64,000 nt of DNA from Thermomicrobium sp. CFH 73360 (GCF_023806465.1 NZ_JAMSLS010000002.1:434001-498000); one strand, 5' to 3'; numbered from the stretch's first letter, positions 43,685-53,368 are shown. Numbers and translations are program-made. Notes: generated by a model from the letters alone, not told the origin.

Positions 43685-43956
43685 ACAGACTACCGTTTGT
43701 AAGCGATGCCCGTCAAGTAGTCAGGTCGATGAGATGCTCGCGGGCCAGACAGGAACCGCCGTTGTAGACGGTACGTTCTGTGTTCAAGGACCGGGCCACT
43801 TCTCGCCGCCGCGGCTCAGTCGCAGACCTGGGGGAGAGTCCGGGTCAGTCGGCCACAAGCGCAGTCAGATTCAACGCAGCAATCCAGCGGAGGCCGATTT
43901 GTTTTAATCGGAAGGTGAGATGAGCGGTCCGGACGAGCGAGCAGGAGCAACAGACG
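43685..43956. other. Divergent intergenic region between metal regulator and metG
   Basis: Must hold promoters for both the - strand metal operon and + strand metG. No further hairpin or ORF is convincing. metG is preceded by GCAGGAGCAACAG. Confidence 0.35.
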
Positions 43957-45711
43957 ATGTCTGAAACGATCGGTGTCTTTGTCGCGTGGCCGTACGCGAA
44001 TGGTGATCTCCATCTCGGTCATGTGGCTGGCGTCTATATTCCCGCCGATACCTTTGCCCGCTATCATCGCCTTCGCGGCAATCGCGTACTCATGGTCAGC
44101 GGGAGCGATGCCCACGGGACACCGATCACCGTGGCCGCTGAGCGCGAAGGCGTCACCCCAGAGGACATCTTCAAGCGCTATCACCGACGCTTTCTTGAGA
44201 CCTATCAACAACTCGGAATCTCTTTCGATCTCTTCACCCATACGCATACACAGAACCACTTCCGCGTCTCCCAGGACATCTTCCGCACACTCTATGAGCG
44301 TGGATACATCTTTACCCAGACGCAGATCCAGCTCTACTGCGAATACGACCGCCGCTTCCTTCCTGACCGCTATGTGGAGGGTACCTGTCCCTACTGTGGG
44401 TACCCGAACGCCCGCGGCGACCAGTGCGACAACTGCGGGCGCACTCTCGATGCTATTGAACTCATCGACCCACGGTGTCGCCTCTGCGGCCGGCGTCCCG
44501 TCCCTCGGGAGACGGAGCACTTCTTCTTCGACCTACCGGCGTTCACTGATCGCCTGCTCGCCTATCTCGACCGGCAGACACACTGGCGCCCCAACGTCCA
44601 GCACTTTGTCCGGAACTTCATCCAGGACGGCCTCAAGCCGCGGCCAGTCTCCCGCGACCTCGAGTGGGGGATCCCTCTCCCAATTCCCGGATACGAGCAG
44701 AAGGTGATGTACGTCTGGTTCGAGGCGGTGATCGGCTACCTCTCGGCCAGTATTGAGTGGGCGCTCGCCGAAAATCGACCAGGGGCCTGGGAGACGTGGT
44801 GGCGTGATCCAGCCGCTCGCGGGTACTACTTCATTGGGAAGGACAACATTCCTTTCCATGCCATCATCTGGCCTGCCGAGCTCATGGGCTACGATGAGAC
44901 CCTCAACGTGCCGTACGATATTCCTGCCAATGAATTCCTCAACCTCGAGGGTCAGCAATTCTCGACCAGCCGCAACTGGGCAATCTGGGTACCTGATTTC
45001 CTCTCTCGCTACGCGCCTGATCCGCTCCGCGACTACCTCACCAGCATTGCCCCTGAGTCGCGTGACAGCGAGTTCACCTGGCAAGGTTTCCTGGAGCGAA
45101 ACAACAACGAGCTTCTCGCAACGTGGGGGAACTTGGTTCACCGTATCCTGACCTTCGTCCACACCCGTTTCGCGGGACGTGTGCCGGAGCCACGTGAGTT
45201 CGACGGTCGTGATCGTCTCCTGCTCGACCAGATCGCGACCGGCTTTCAGCGTGTCGGGGAACTCTACGAACGAGTAGAACTGAAGGCAGCCCAGCGTGAG
45301 GCGATGGCGCTGGCGAGGGAAGTGAATCGCTACCTCGACGAGAAAGCGCCGTGGTTCCAGATCCGCGAGGATCGGCAGGCTGCCGCCACAACGCTCTTCG
45401 TCGCCTTGCGAGCCATCGACTCTCTCAAGCTGCTTCTGGCTCCGATCCTTCCCTTCTCAAGCGAGCAACTCCACCACATGCTCGGCTACACTGAACCGCT
45501 CTTCGGCGAATTGGTCATCGAACCAGGACCAGAGACCGGCGGACATGAAGTGCTCCGCTATCGACCAGCCCCCAGTGAGGGACGTAACCGCTGGGTGCCG
45601 AGCACCTTAGAAACGGGGCGACCATTACCGCCTCCCCAGCCGCTCTATCAGAAGCTGGACGAAGGAATTGTCGAGCAGGAGCGACAACGCCTTCTTGCGC
45701 AGTCTCGCTAG
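43957..45711 (+). CDS. metG: Methionyl-tRNA synthetase
   Basis: 584 residues, class I. PYANGDLHLGHVAG gives the HIGH-like motif. Two zinc knuckles are visible (CPYCGYPNARGDQCDNCG, then CRLCG). The loop normally KMSKS reads QFSTSRNWAIW, a known MetRS variant. The anticodon-binding helix domain is complete, but the C-terminal tRNA-binding (EMAP-like) domain found in longer homologues is absent. Charges tRNA-Met and tRNA-fMet. Confidence 0.95.
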   Translation: MSETIGVFVAWPYANGDLHLGHVAGVYIPADTFARYHRLRGNRVLMVSGSDAHGTPITVAAEREGVTPEDIFKRYHRRFLETYQQLGISFDLFTHTHTQNHFRVSQDIFRTLYERGYIFTQTQIQLYCEYDRRFLPDRYVEGTCPYCGYPNARGDQCDNCGRTLDAIELIDPRCRLCGRRPVPRETEHFFFDLPAFTDRLLAYLDRQTHWRPNVQHFVRNFIQDGLKPRPVSRDLEWGIPLPIPGYEQKVMYVWFEAVIGYLSASIEWALAENRPGAWETWWRDPAARGYYFIGKDNIPFHAIIWPAELMGYDETLNVPYDIPANEFLNLEGQQFSTSRNWAIWVPDFLSRYAPDPLRDYLTSIAPESRDSEFTWQGFLERNNNELLATWGNLVHRILTFVHTRFAGRVPEPREFDGRDRLLLDQIATGFQRVGELYERVELKAAQREAMALAREVNRYLDEKAPWFQIREDRQAAATTLFVALRAIDSLKLLLAPILPFSSEQLHHMLGYTEPLFGELVIEPGPETGGHEVLRYRPAPSEGRNRWVPSTLETGRPLPPPQPLYQKLDEGIVEQERQRLLAQSR

Positions 45712-46045
45712 CACAACACTGCTCCTTGTACCTCGCTACGGGAGCAGGTGTCACGGGCCCTGCGGAGCGCGGCTTGCTTGAGCAAGCGCGTCGCTGGCTC
45801 CTGATGGCTGGGTTCACCGTGAGTCTCTGTAAGCCCTCTGGGGCTGAAATGTGCGGACCACAGGGCGGTGGACTTTCCATCAGTGACGATGGGGTCGAGG
45901 AGGGCAGTTTGTGACCCCATGACATGGACAGATTTCATGGCCAACGCGTTGCAGGCTGGCCCACCTCGATCTCTCGGCGAAGGTGGTGCCCCGCTGCCCA
46001 ACAGTGATCGGATCTTCCGGTTCCAGAGAAGCCGCCGATCCCCCG
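45712..46045. other. Intergenic region between metG and the lytic transglycosylase
   Basis: 334 bases between convergent genes. An imperfect long-loop stem CTGCTCC/GGAGCAG (45719-45725 and around 45750) lies close after metG without a T-tract. No gene recognised. Confidence 0.35.
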
Positions 46046-48301
46046 TCATTCCATACGGTAGAGCTCTTGGTAGGCACGGTACCCGGCGTAGACTCGCTGG
46101 ACGTAGGCGTACGTCTCGCGATAAGGGATCCGCTCGGCAAAGAGATCAGGGTCGTTTGTCGGCCGTTCGCGCAGCCACTGTTGCACTGCACCAGCTCCTG
46201 CGTTGTAGCTGGCGAGCGCAAGAAAGAGTTGCCCTTGGAACTGCTCGAGACGACGTGCAAGTTCGGCAGCCCCCAACAAGATGCTTGTCGCCGGATGGAA
46301 CAAGTCGTCTGGAGTCCAGCGCATCAGACCGAGTTCCCGGGCAAGTGTTGCACCGGTATCCGGCATCACTTGCGTAAGTCCACGTGCCCCGACCGGTGAA
46401 ACCGCCGTTGGTTCGAACGCGCTCTCTTGACGGATCAAGGCAGCCAGCAACAGGGGATCGACGCCGAATCGGGCCGTTATCGGAACAAGCAACTCAGGAT
46501 ACGGTACCGGAGCGAGTAGTGGAGCGACGACAGTCTGTGGCACCTCCCTGACAGTGGCAAGACGCAGCCCAATCCGATACGCATACGCCGCCTCGCCGCG
46601 CCGCAAGAGTTCCCATCCGAAGACCGCGAGCGCAATGGGATCGGCACGGAGCTCATCGGCGGCGACATCAACCTCCCAGCCGGCCGCCTCGCGCTCACCG
46701 AGATCGAACAGAAGCAACGCGCGTCGCGCCGCACCGCTTGCCTGGACACGCTGCGCTGCGGTTTCGGTCGTCGCGTCGAGGCTCGCCAGCCACGTGGTTA
46801 ATGAGCGATCGTCCGGCACCAGGGAACCGACCTGCCCTGGTGCCTTTGCGACCGGTAACTCACCACGCAGGAGCTCGCGTGCTCGCTGACCGTAGAAGTT
46901 TTGAGGTTCGCTCAGCAGCACCTGCTGCCATGCCTGTTGCGCGCCGGCAAGGTCACCGCGCGCTGCAAGTGCCTTGCCGTACCAGAAACTGGCACGCACA
47001 TCGCCACCTGCGGCAAGCCCCTCCCAGAGTGCGCCGGCGCCCGCCGTGTCGCCACGTCCGTAGGCCAGGAGACCGAGTCTGAACTGGGCCTCGCGTGCAG
47101 CCGAACTTCCCGGATACTGCGCAAGCACGCGTCGGTAAAGTTCCTCAGCACCAGCCTCGTTGTTCCACTCGACAAGCGTTCCCGCTGTGACAAGCGCATC
47201 GGGTGTGCGGCCATCCTGCGGATATCGCTCGCCCATCGCCACCAACTCCTGAACACCAGTCACGAGGTCTCCGCTCCGCACCCGCGCGATGGCCCGCTGG
47301 TACCAGGCATCGGCACGCGTCGGGTCAGTATCGAGAATGGCTGAATAGGCAGCGATTGCATTCCCGTAGCGTCCGGTGGCGAATGCAATCGCGGCACGGC
47401 GCTCAGCGGAGACAGTGCTGCCCGCTCCCAGGGCATCCAGTTCATCGAGTGCTTGCGCGGCTGCAGTACTCTCCGGTGCTGTTTCAATGGCCATGAGGAG
47501 ATCGGTCTGTGCTGCCGGCACGTCCCCAAGTTCGCGCGCCGCGCGGGCGCGTTGGAGAAGAAGCGTCGCGCGGTAACTCGGAATCGTCGCAAGCTCCAAG
47601 AGGCGGGTTACCGCCTCACGGACAGCGAGAAAGTCACCGCGTTGCTCTGCACGCGCCTTCCGCCACTCCAGCGCAGCCACAGCCAGTCGCCTGATCGGTG
47701 CGGTTGTCACAATCTGGTCAACCAGCTGTTCTGCTTCCGCCTCTCGTCCGGTACCAGCTAAGAGATCCAGTGTACGGTACTCAAGATACGGCGCAAGTTC
47801 CGGAAGGAGGTGAGCCGCGACGCGGAGTTGCTCGGACGCCTGCTCGCGCTCCCCAAGCGTGGCTAAGGCGCGGGCAGCGATGACCGCTGCTATTCCTGCT
47901 GGGCGCTGATCCGGTGCCCGCTGTGCTGCTTCAACAGCAAGTTCCAGTGCCACCTGTGCGTCCCCACGCTCGAGTGTCGCCCGCGCCAGGAGGAGCCGTG
48001 CTTCCAGCCGTTGCGCCGGATCAGGAGCTCCGAGAGCACCGGCCAAGAGTTGAGCCGCTTCGGCCGGTGAACCAGATGCCAGCAGTCGCCGTGCCTGCTC
48101 GAGCGCCAGAGCTGGGTCGGTCGGTACGGGCAGGGCTTGGGCTGCTGGCGTTCGCACCAGGTCTGCGGCGGCGTGTTCGCCAGGAGGTGTTGCACCGGGA
48201 ACCACCGCAGGAACCGGCGCCTGCCAGCTCGCAGTGAATGCGACAAGGAGCACAGCCAGTAGGAGCGAGGCATGCAGGAGTCCGCGCCCTTGACCTGTCA
48301 C
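46046..48301 (-). CDS. Soluble lytic murein transglycosylase with TPR-like repeats
   Basis: 751 residues. A signal peptide (LLHASLLLAVLLVAFTASW) is followed by about 520 residues of Ala-rich helical repeats of TPR type (for example AIAAYSAILDTDPTRADAWY). A C-terminal SLT catalytic domain has the catalytic Glu in IRQESAFEPTAVSPVGARGL and LASYNAG. It cleaves glycan strands of peptidoglycan outside the membrane. The GTG at 48301 is chosen because it precedes the signal peptide and follows GGGAGGGA; the longer frame is not needed. Confidence 0.9.
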   Translation of the reverse strand: MTGQGRGLLHASLLLAVLLVAFTASWQAPVPAVVPGATPPGEHAAADLVRTPAAQALPVPTDPALALEQARRLLASGSPAEAAQLLAGALGAPDPAQRLEARLLLARATLERGDAQVALELAVEAAQRAPDQRPAGIAAVIAARALATLGEREQASEQLRVAAHLLPELAPYLEYRTLDLLAGTGREAEAEQLVDQIVTTAPIRRLAVAALEWRKARAEQRGDFLAVREAVTRLLELATIPSYRATLLLQRARAARELGDVPAAQTDLLMAIETAPESTAAAQALDELDALGAGSTVSAERRAAIAFATGRYGNAIAAYSAILDTDPTRADAWYQRAIARVRSGDLVTGVQELVAMGERYPQDGRTPDALVTAGTLVEWNNEAGAEELYRRVLAQYPGSSAAREAQFRLGLLAYGRGDTAGAGALWEGLAAGGDVRASFWYGKALAARGDLAGAQQAWQQVLLSEPQNFYGQRARELLRGELPVAKAPGQVGSLVPDDRSLTTWLASLDATTETAAQRVQASGAARRALLLFDLGEREAAGWEVDVAADELRADPIALAVFGWELLRRGEAAYAYRIGLRLATVREVPQTVVAPLLAPVPYPELLVPITARFGVDPLLLAALIRQESAFEPTAVSPVGARGLTQVMPDTGATLARELGLMRWTPDDLFHPATSILLGAAELARRLEQFQGQLFLALASYNAGAGAVQQWLRERPTNDPDLFAERIPYRETYAYVQRVYAGYRAYQELYRME

Positions 48302-48718
48302 ACTCCCTCCCGCCGAGTACTGCGAACCGCCACTGTGAGGATACCGCTGGCAACCCTCATCCCCGGGAATTGAGCGTGGGACTTCACCCCGGCGAGCACG
48401 AATCAGGTTTTCTTCCAAAGTCCCCGTTGCAGGGGGCGTACACGAGAGCAACAGTCCAGCGTGCTTCAGCCAGGCGCCATTCCGCCAAAAGTGTTGTTGG
48501 CGAACCAAGAACAGGACATGAGACGTGGTGCTCGGCGCTGTTCGACCACCCTTACCTGGTGTGGTGCAATGTACCCCCCTTGCAGTGCAGGAGAACCGAG
48601 CCGTCCCCCCCGCCGCCGCACATATCGTCGACAATCATGGTCTTACGTGAGCCAAGGAGAATCTGTTTACACAGTGTTTACGCAGCCGATCCTATTCTCA
48701 TTTCGGGAGGAGGATACT
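48302..48718. other. Intergenic region with repeated TGTTTAC element
   Basis: 417 bases between divergent genes. Before the first SHOCT gene two copies of TGTTTAC stand 11 nt apart (48664-48670, 48675-48681), which could be a binding site for a regulator. No ORF is supported. Confidence 0.35.
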
Positions 48719-48991
48719 ATGGAATGGCGAGTATGTTGGCATGGTCCGTTTCATGCAGGTGCACTCCGCGATTTGGTTTGGATTCTCGATTTGATTGGGA
48801 TCCTGTCCTGGCTTGCTCTTCTCATAGCGGTCGTATTGCTGGTAGTGTGGTTAGCACGCCGGATCGGTAGCGAGCCCATCGGCACACCAAGCAAGAGAGC
48901 TCGCGACATACTCGACGAGCGCTACGCCCGTGGTGAAATTACCCGTGAGCAATATCTCGAGATGCGCCGTGATCTGGAACACAGCGGATAA
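48719..48991 (+). CDS. SHOCT-domain membrane protein, first copy
   Basis: 90 residues. One TM segment (about 27-47, LALLIAVVLLVVWLARR) precedes a C-terminal SHOCT domain (ARDILDERYARGEITREQYL). The N-terminal 25 residues include one Cys and several His/Trp. ATG preceded by GGGAGGAGG. SHOCT proteins are small and of unclear function, often in envelope or metal-stress loci. About 85 nt separate it from the second copy, which has its own promoter. Confidence 0.8.
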   Translation: MEWRVCWHGPFHAGALRDLVWILDLIGILSWLALLIAVVLLVVWLARRIGSEPIGTPSKRARDILDERYARGEITREQYLEMRRDLEHSG

Positions 48992-49026
48992 GAGCAAAAA
49001 ATTTCCGAAATTGTAACGCCTTTGAG

Positions 49027-49046
49027 ATACCCGGATGGGGTATACT
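49027..49046 (+). promoter_or_regulatory. CsoR-type copper operator overlapping a promoter -10
   Basis: ATACCC-GGATG-GGGTAT (49027-49043) is a perfect 6-bp inverted repeat with 5-nt spacing, the same half-sites and spacing as the copZA operator bound by CsoR. TATACT (49041-49046) overlaps its right half as a -10 element. The start of the second SHOCT gene follows at 49076. Confidence 0.65.
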
Positions 49047-49075
49047 CGACAATAGGTGACGAGAGGAGGGAGACG

Positions 49076-49357
49076 ATGATGCCCTGTCCATGGTGTGGCC
49101 CGTGGGGTAGCGGCATGATGTGGGGTTGGGGCAACTGGTGGTGGGGGCTCATCATGATGATCTTCTGGTTGCTCATCCTCATTGGTATTGTGCTCTTGGT
49201 CGTCTGGGCGATCCGACAAATCGTCCATCGGGAGGGAACGCCTGCGGGCACGAGCCGGGCACTCGAAATCTTGCAGGAGCGATATGCGCGAGGGGAGATC
49301 ACCCGCGAGCAGTACGAGCAGATACGGCGTGACCTTCTCGGTGGAGCAAGCGGATGA
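49076..49357 (+). CDS. SHOCT-domain membrane protein, second copy, Met/Trp/Cys-rich N terminus
   Basis: 93 residues. The N-terminal part is rich in Met, Trp, Gly and Cys (MMPCPWCGPWGSGMMWGW), a composition seen in copper-handling peptides. One TM (about 24-44) follows, then the SHOCT domain (LEILQERYARGEITREQY). It shares the C-terminal part with the upstream SHOCT gene. AGGAGGG lies 7 nt before ATG. The 3' end overlaps the cytochrome c gene by 4 nt. Regulation by copper is inferred from the operator. Confidence 0.82.
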   Translation: MMPCPWCGPWGSGMMWGWGNWWWGLIMMIFWLLILIGIVLLVVWAIRQIVHREGTPAGTSRALEILQERYARGEITREQYEQIRRDLLGGASG

Positions 49358-49830
49358 GCCGAAATCTGCTTGTGCTGGCCATTTTATTGCTTCTGGTCGG
49401 CACGCTCGGTCTCGGGATCATTGGCGCTCTCGCAAGCCGACAAATCAGCCGCGGTTTCAGTCCCGAGGAACGTGGACGCTGGATCTACTCGACGGCCACT
49501 GATCCAGATTCCGGAGCGCCGATTCCCTATAGCGGCGGCATGATGATGCCCATGGCGTGCGCAGACTGCCACGGCATCGATGGCCGCGGCCTCCGCACAC
49601 CGATGTTTGTGAGCCCGGATATCCGCTACCGCAACTTGACCGATCCCCAGGGTATGATCGAGCCCAACGGCAGTCGTGGACGCACGTACCACTCCGATGA
49701 GGAGATTCGCCGGGCAATCACTGAGGGGATCGGTCCTGATGGCGAGCCTTTGTCCTGGCCGATGCCGCGCTGGCAGCTGACTGATCAGCAGTTCCGTGAT
49801 CTCTTGGCGTATTTGAAGGCACTGCCGTAA
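49354..49830 (+). CDS. Membrane-anchored cytochrome c
   Basis: 158 residues. An N-terminal signal anchor (LLVLAILLLLVGTLGLGIIG) precedes a monohaem domain with Cys69, Cys72 and His73 in ACADCHGIDGRG and a likely axial Met in SWPMPRWQL. Such proteins accept or pass electrons on the outside of the membrane. It is coupled to the SHOCT gene by a 4-nt overlap and therefore to the CsoR-type promoter, linking copper and redox chemistry. Confidence 0.88.
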   Translation: MSRNLLVLAILLLLVGTLGLGIIGALASRQISRGFSPEERGRWIYSTATDPDSGAPIPYSGGMMMPMACADCHGIDGRGLRTPMFVSPDIRYRNLTDPQGMIEPNGSRGRTYHSDEEIRRAITEGIGPDGEPLSWPMPRWQLTDQQFRDLLAYLKALP

Positions 49831-49905
49831 TCCGTTCTCATGCCGACACGAGCGACGTATGCTGGCTTGCTACAATGCAGCCGACGAGCCAGCGCGGAGT
49901 CTGCG

Positions 49906-50697
49906 ATGACCGTTGAACTCAGCGTGATTATCCCAGCCTACAACGAGGAACTGCGTTTGCCGCAGACACTTGCGGCAGCGCAGGCCTATCTCAGCCAACA
50001 ACCATGGAGCTGGGAGCTTCTCGTCGCTGATGATGGAAGCGATGACGCAACGCCGGAACTCGTCCGCCTCTGGAGCCAACAGGATCCGCGCATCCGACTT
50101 CTGCGCCTCCCGCACCGCGGCAAGGCTGCCGCCGTGCGGAGCGGCGTTCTCTCCTCGGTAGGCACCTATGTTCTCTTTATGGATGCTGACCTTTCGACCC
50201 CCATTGAGTACGTCGAGCAAGCCTTAGCGTTGCTCCGCGAGGGCTGGGACGTGGTGATCGGGTCCCGCGAAGGCGCACTCGCCCGCCGCATCGGTGAACC
50301 CTGGCATCGCCACGCAATGGGTCGCGTGTACAACTGGCTTGTGCAGCTCCTGCTCCTGCCAGGTATCGATGACACTCAGTGCGGCTTCAAGGGGTTCCGC
50401 CGAGAGGTCGCGGTGGACTTGTTCCACCGGTCCTTGCTCTATCGAGACACTCGACATCCCCCGCGCGGACCGCGCGTCACCGGCTTCGACGTGGAACTCC
50501 TCTTTATTGCCCGGAGGCGCGGATATCGCATAGCCGTGCTGCCAGTCACCTGGCGACACGTGGAGGGCTCCAAAGTCCGTCCAGCCATCGATGCCCTCCT
50601 CATGCTCCGCGACGTCATCGCCGTGCGCCTGCACGCATGGCGCGGTGCCTACGACGGTGTGGCATTCCCGGTCGAGGAGCGGATTCCTGGTGACTGA
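49906..50697 (+). CDS. Glycosyltransferase family 2, dolichyl/polyprenyl-phosphate type
   Basis: 263 residues. VELSVIIPAYNEELRLPQTL, VADDGSDD, MDADLSTPIEY (DxD) and DDTQCGFKGFRR are characteristic of GT2 polyprenyl-phosphate glucosyl/mannosyltransferases. It would transfer a sugar from a nucleotide donor to a membrane polyprenol, cytoplasmic side. No membrane segment is obvious. ATG at 49906 is chosen because it starts the domain; longer frame lacks support. Confidence 0.88.
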   Translation: MTVELSVIIPAYNEELRLPQTLAAAQAYLSQQPWSWELLVADDGSDDATPELVRLWSQQDPRIRLLRLPHRGKAAAVRSGVLSSVGTYVLFMDADLSTPIEYVEQALALLREGWDVVIGSREGALARRIGEPWHRHAMGRVYNWLVQLLLLPGIDDTQCGFKGFRREVAVDLFHRSLLYRDTRHPPRGPRVTGFDVELLFIARRRGYRIAVLPVTWRHVEGSKVRPAIDALLMLRDVIAVRLHAWRGAYDGVAFPVEERIPGD

Positions 50698-50736
50698 TTC
50701 CGCGCGCCGACGGTGAGTGTCCAGGGGAGACCAAAC

Positions 50737-51765
50737 ATGCAAACGCTCTACGCGACGACCGGTGACAATGTCATTCTGCTCCGGGAGACTACGCGCGGCT
50801 GGACAGTCGAACCACTCCTCCATGGGGTGGGCGCTCAGTGCCTTGCAGTCGATCCGATCGATCCCCAGTACCTTCTCGTTGGTACCTTCGATGAGGGAGC
50901 TTTCCTCTCTGCAGACGGCGGACAATCCTGGAGACGCGCCGAAGGTCTTCCGGCGAGCCGCGTCCTCTCGGTGGCAATCAGTCCATCATGGCGTGTAGGC
51001 GGGCGCGGCGTGCTCTTCGCTGGATGCGAGCCAAGCGCACTCTACTGGAGCGAAGACGGTGGGCGACATTGGCATGAAGCGAGCGCGCTACGGCAACTAC
51101 CCAGCGCACCGACCTGGTCGTTCCCACCACGCCCCTGGACCTCACACGTCCGCTCGATCGCGCTTTCTCCATGCGATCCTGGTTTGGTTCTGGTCGGGAT
51201 CGAGCTCGGTGGCGTCCTGCGCAGTACCGATGGCGGCATAACGTGGGCTGACCAGCGTCCAGGTTGTTATCTCGACTGCCATGCACTTCTCCTCCATCCC
51301 GCCATGCCGGGGCTTGTCTTCGAGGCAGCCGGCGGTGGCGTGGCACGGAGCGAGAATGCCGGAGACACCTGGCATACGGTGGACGAGGGGCTCGATTGCC
51401 GCTACGTCTGGGCAGTGGCAAGTCCGCCGGACGATCCAACGACTTGGTTCGTCTCCGCCGCACCAGGACCGCGAGAAGCGCACGGTCCTGGACCTCACCG
51501 AGGAGCGATGCCCAACCGAGGTGGGGCTGCGCAGGCACGGATCTACCGGCGCCAGGAGACAAACCCATGGGAACCGATCGCAGGTTATCCCGAGCCACTT
51601 TCTTCGATGCCCTATGCGCTGGTTATCCCACCGACCGAGCCACGTACGCTCTACGCCGGTTTCCGCGACGGTCAGCTCTGGCGCGGGACTGAGCTTGGAA
51701 GTGCGTGGCAAAAGCTGGACATCCAGCTCGACACCATTTTCACCCTCGTTCCTGTTCCTGCATGA
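50737..51765 (+). CDS. Beta-propeller protein with Asp-box (BNR/VPS10-like) repeats
   Basis: 342 residues. At least four Asp-box motifs SxDGGxxW-type: SADGGQSWRR, SEDGGRHWHE, STDGGITWAD and SENAGDTWHT. The fold is a beta propeller like Ycf48/sortilin or sialidase-like proteins. No signal peptide, so it is probably cytoplasmic. The ATG at 50737 is chosen with GGGGAGA upstream. Function unknown; may bind proteins or glycans. Confidence 0.78.
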   Translation: MQTLYATTGDNVILLRETTRGWTVEPLLHGVGAQCLAVDPIDPQYLLVGTFDEGAFLSADGGQSWRRAEGLPASRVLSVAISPSWRVGGRGVLFAGCEPSALYWSEDGGRHWHEASALRQLPSAPTWSFPPRPWTSHVRSIALSPCDPGLVLVGIELGGVLRSTDGGITWADQRPGCYLDCHALLLHPAMPGLVFEAAGGGVARSENAGDTWHTVDEGLDCRYVWAVASPPDDPTTWFVSAAPGPREAHGPGPHRGAMPNRGGAAQARIYRRQETNPWEPIAGYPEPLSSMPYALVIPPTEPRTLYAGFRDGQLWRGTELGSAWQKLDIQLDTIFTLVPVPA

Positions 51766-52060
51766 AGAACTCACACCCCAAAACATAGGATCTTTGAGCA
51801 AGTATGAGATCGTTCACTTGTGGATCAAGTCGAGGATTGCCACCACCGTTCCATTGTTTCTCTCAGGGGGCCGCGGCGCACCAAACTGCCTCGCCCTTTG
51901 GCGCCCTCTCACACGGCAACCAGGGACAGGCTCTCCGGACAAGCTGACACGCAGTCACGAGACAGGGAGGCACTTGCCCCTCATCCTGTTCTCCTCACTC
52001 GGCAGACGATCGGCGTGGGCGCCGGACCGACAGCTCGCAGGCGGATCGGGTAGGCACATT
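51766..52060. other. Intergenic region, no gene
   Basis: 295 bases between convergent genes. Contains A/T-richer stretch at 51766-51800 (CCCCAAAACATAGGATC) and nothing recognisable. Confidence 0.35.
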
Positions 52061-53311
52061 TCAGGCTCTTGGCACACGGCTGCGGGTCCAACCGAGTCGC
52101 CAGACCCACGCCAGGACGAGAAGATTGGTTCCGCTCAGCAACCATAAGCCAAGAGCAAAGCGTTGCGGATCCCCGGCACTGAGCTGGCCGATTGTCGTGC
52201 CGAAAAGGAAGGCAAGTGCAGTGCTCCCAAAGCCAACCAGACTGCTGGCAAATCCGGCGATGCCCCCGAGCGGTTCGAGCGCCGCGCTGTTTGCATTGGG
52301 GAAGATAAGGGCGATGGAGAAGAACATCAAGAGCACCCCCAGCCAGAAGAGTAAAAAGGAGCTCTTGAGAAGACTGACGGAGAGGAGATAGGTTGTCGCG
52401 GCGCAGAGCAGTCCGAGAGCAGCGGGAAGCACACGCCGCAACCCCAGGCGAGTAATCAGCGACCCATTTAGCAGCGTGCCCACCACCTGTGCCGCGCCAC
52501 CAGCCGCAAAGGCCACTGCAAACGCCTCGTTGGAGAGGCCGAAGTGCGTCTTGACGATTTGGGCAGCACTCGCCAAGTAGGCTTGCAAGACACCATAGCT
52601 GAGCCCCAGGATGAGCGTGAAGGCGACACTCGTGCGGGTCGTCCAGAAAGCCCTTGCTGCCCGCCACAGATGAGCCGGATTTTGCACAGTACGCCGCTCT
52701 GGGGGCAAGGTATCCGGGAGTCGAAGGAGCAACCAAGTGAGTAAGACCCCCGCTAAGATCCCCATGAAGCCAAATGGTGCGTGCCATCCCCACCGCAACA
52801 GCGCCACGCCGATCGCCGGAGCAAAAAGTGGAGAAGCTAAGAGCACCATGAAGGCAAAGGAGAGGATTCGAGCCATCGCCTCTCCATGAAGCGTGTCGCG
52901 CACCAATGCTGTGCCGGTCGCTCGCAACCCTGAAGCAAAGGCTCCTTGCACGAAGCGCAAGACGAGTAAGAGACCGAAACTTGGGACAAAGAGCATCAGC
53001 AACACTGCCAAACCATATCCCAGAGCAGAGACAAGCAGTGGCACACGACGCCCGATCTGGTCACTCAGCGGGCCAAAGAAGAGTTGCCCTACGGCAAAGC
53101 CCAAGAAGTACATGTTGATGACCAGTTCGGTCCGGGTGTCCGAGATACCAAACCATGTCGCCATGTCGTGCAATGCAGGAAGCATAATGTCGATGGCGAA
53201 GGCACTCATAGCCATCATAAGGCCGAGCAGCGCGGTCAGCTCCCAGGTAGCGAGCACTCTGGTCTCCGTACGAGTCGTTGCCGACGCGGCCGCCTTTTCG
53301 CTGTTTCCCAC
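52061..53311 (-). CDS. Bcr/CflA-type MFS efflux transporter
   Basis: 416 residues with 12 predicted helices. MAMSAFAIDIMLPALHDMA, motif A variant FGPLSDQIGRRVPLL and the TM4-5 region RFVQGAFASG match the Bcr/CflA subfamily of multidrug exporters. The GTG at 53311 is chosen because GAGGGGGAG stands directly upstream; the ATG at 53329 lacks a ribosome binding site. Substrate unknown. Confidence 0.88.
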   Translation of the reverse strand: MGNSEKAAASATTRTETRVLATWELTALLGLMMAMSAFAIDIMLPALHDMATWFGISDTRTELVINMYFLGFAVGQLFFGPLSDQIGRRVPLLVSALGYGLAVLLMLFVPSFGLLLVLRFVQGAFASGLRATGTALVRDTLHGEAMARILSFAFMVLLASPLFAPAIGVALLRWGWHAPFGFMGILAGVLLTWLLLRLPDTLPPERRTVQNPAHLWRAARAFWTTRTSVAFTLILGLSYGVLQAYLASAAQIVKTHFGLSNEAFAVAFAAGGAAQVVGTLLNGSLITRLGLRRVLPAALGLLCAATTYLLSVSLLKSSFLLFWLGVLLMFFSIALIFPNANSAALEPLGGIAGFASSLVGFGSTALAFLFGTTIGQLSAGDPQRFALGLWLLSGTNLLVLAWVWRLGWTRSRVPRA

Positions 53312-53368
53312 CCGCTCCCCCTCTCTCATTCGGCCGAGTATTCGATTCGATATCACCCGGCCGATCAT

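Noticed and set aside
46046-48634. Longer N-terminal extension of the lytic transglycosylase to 48634
   Set aside because: The extra 111 residues are compositionally odd and precede a normal signal peptide at GTG 48301 with its own ribosome binding site.
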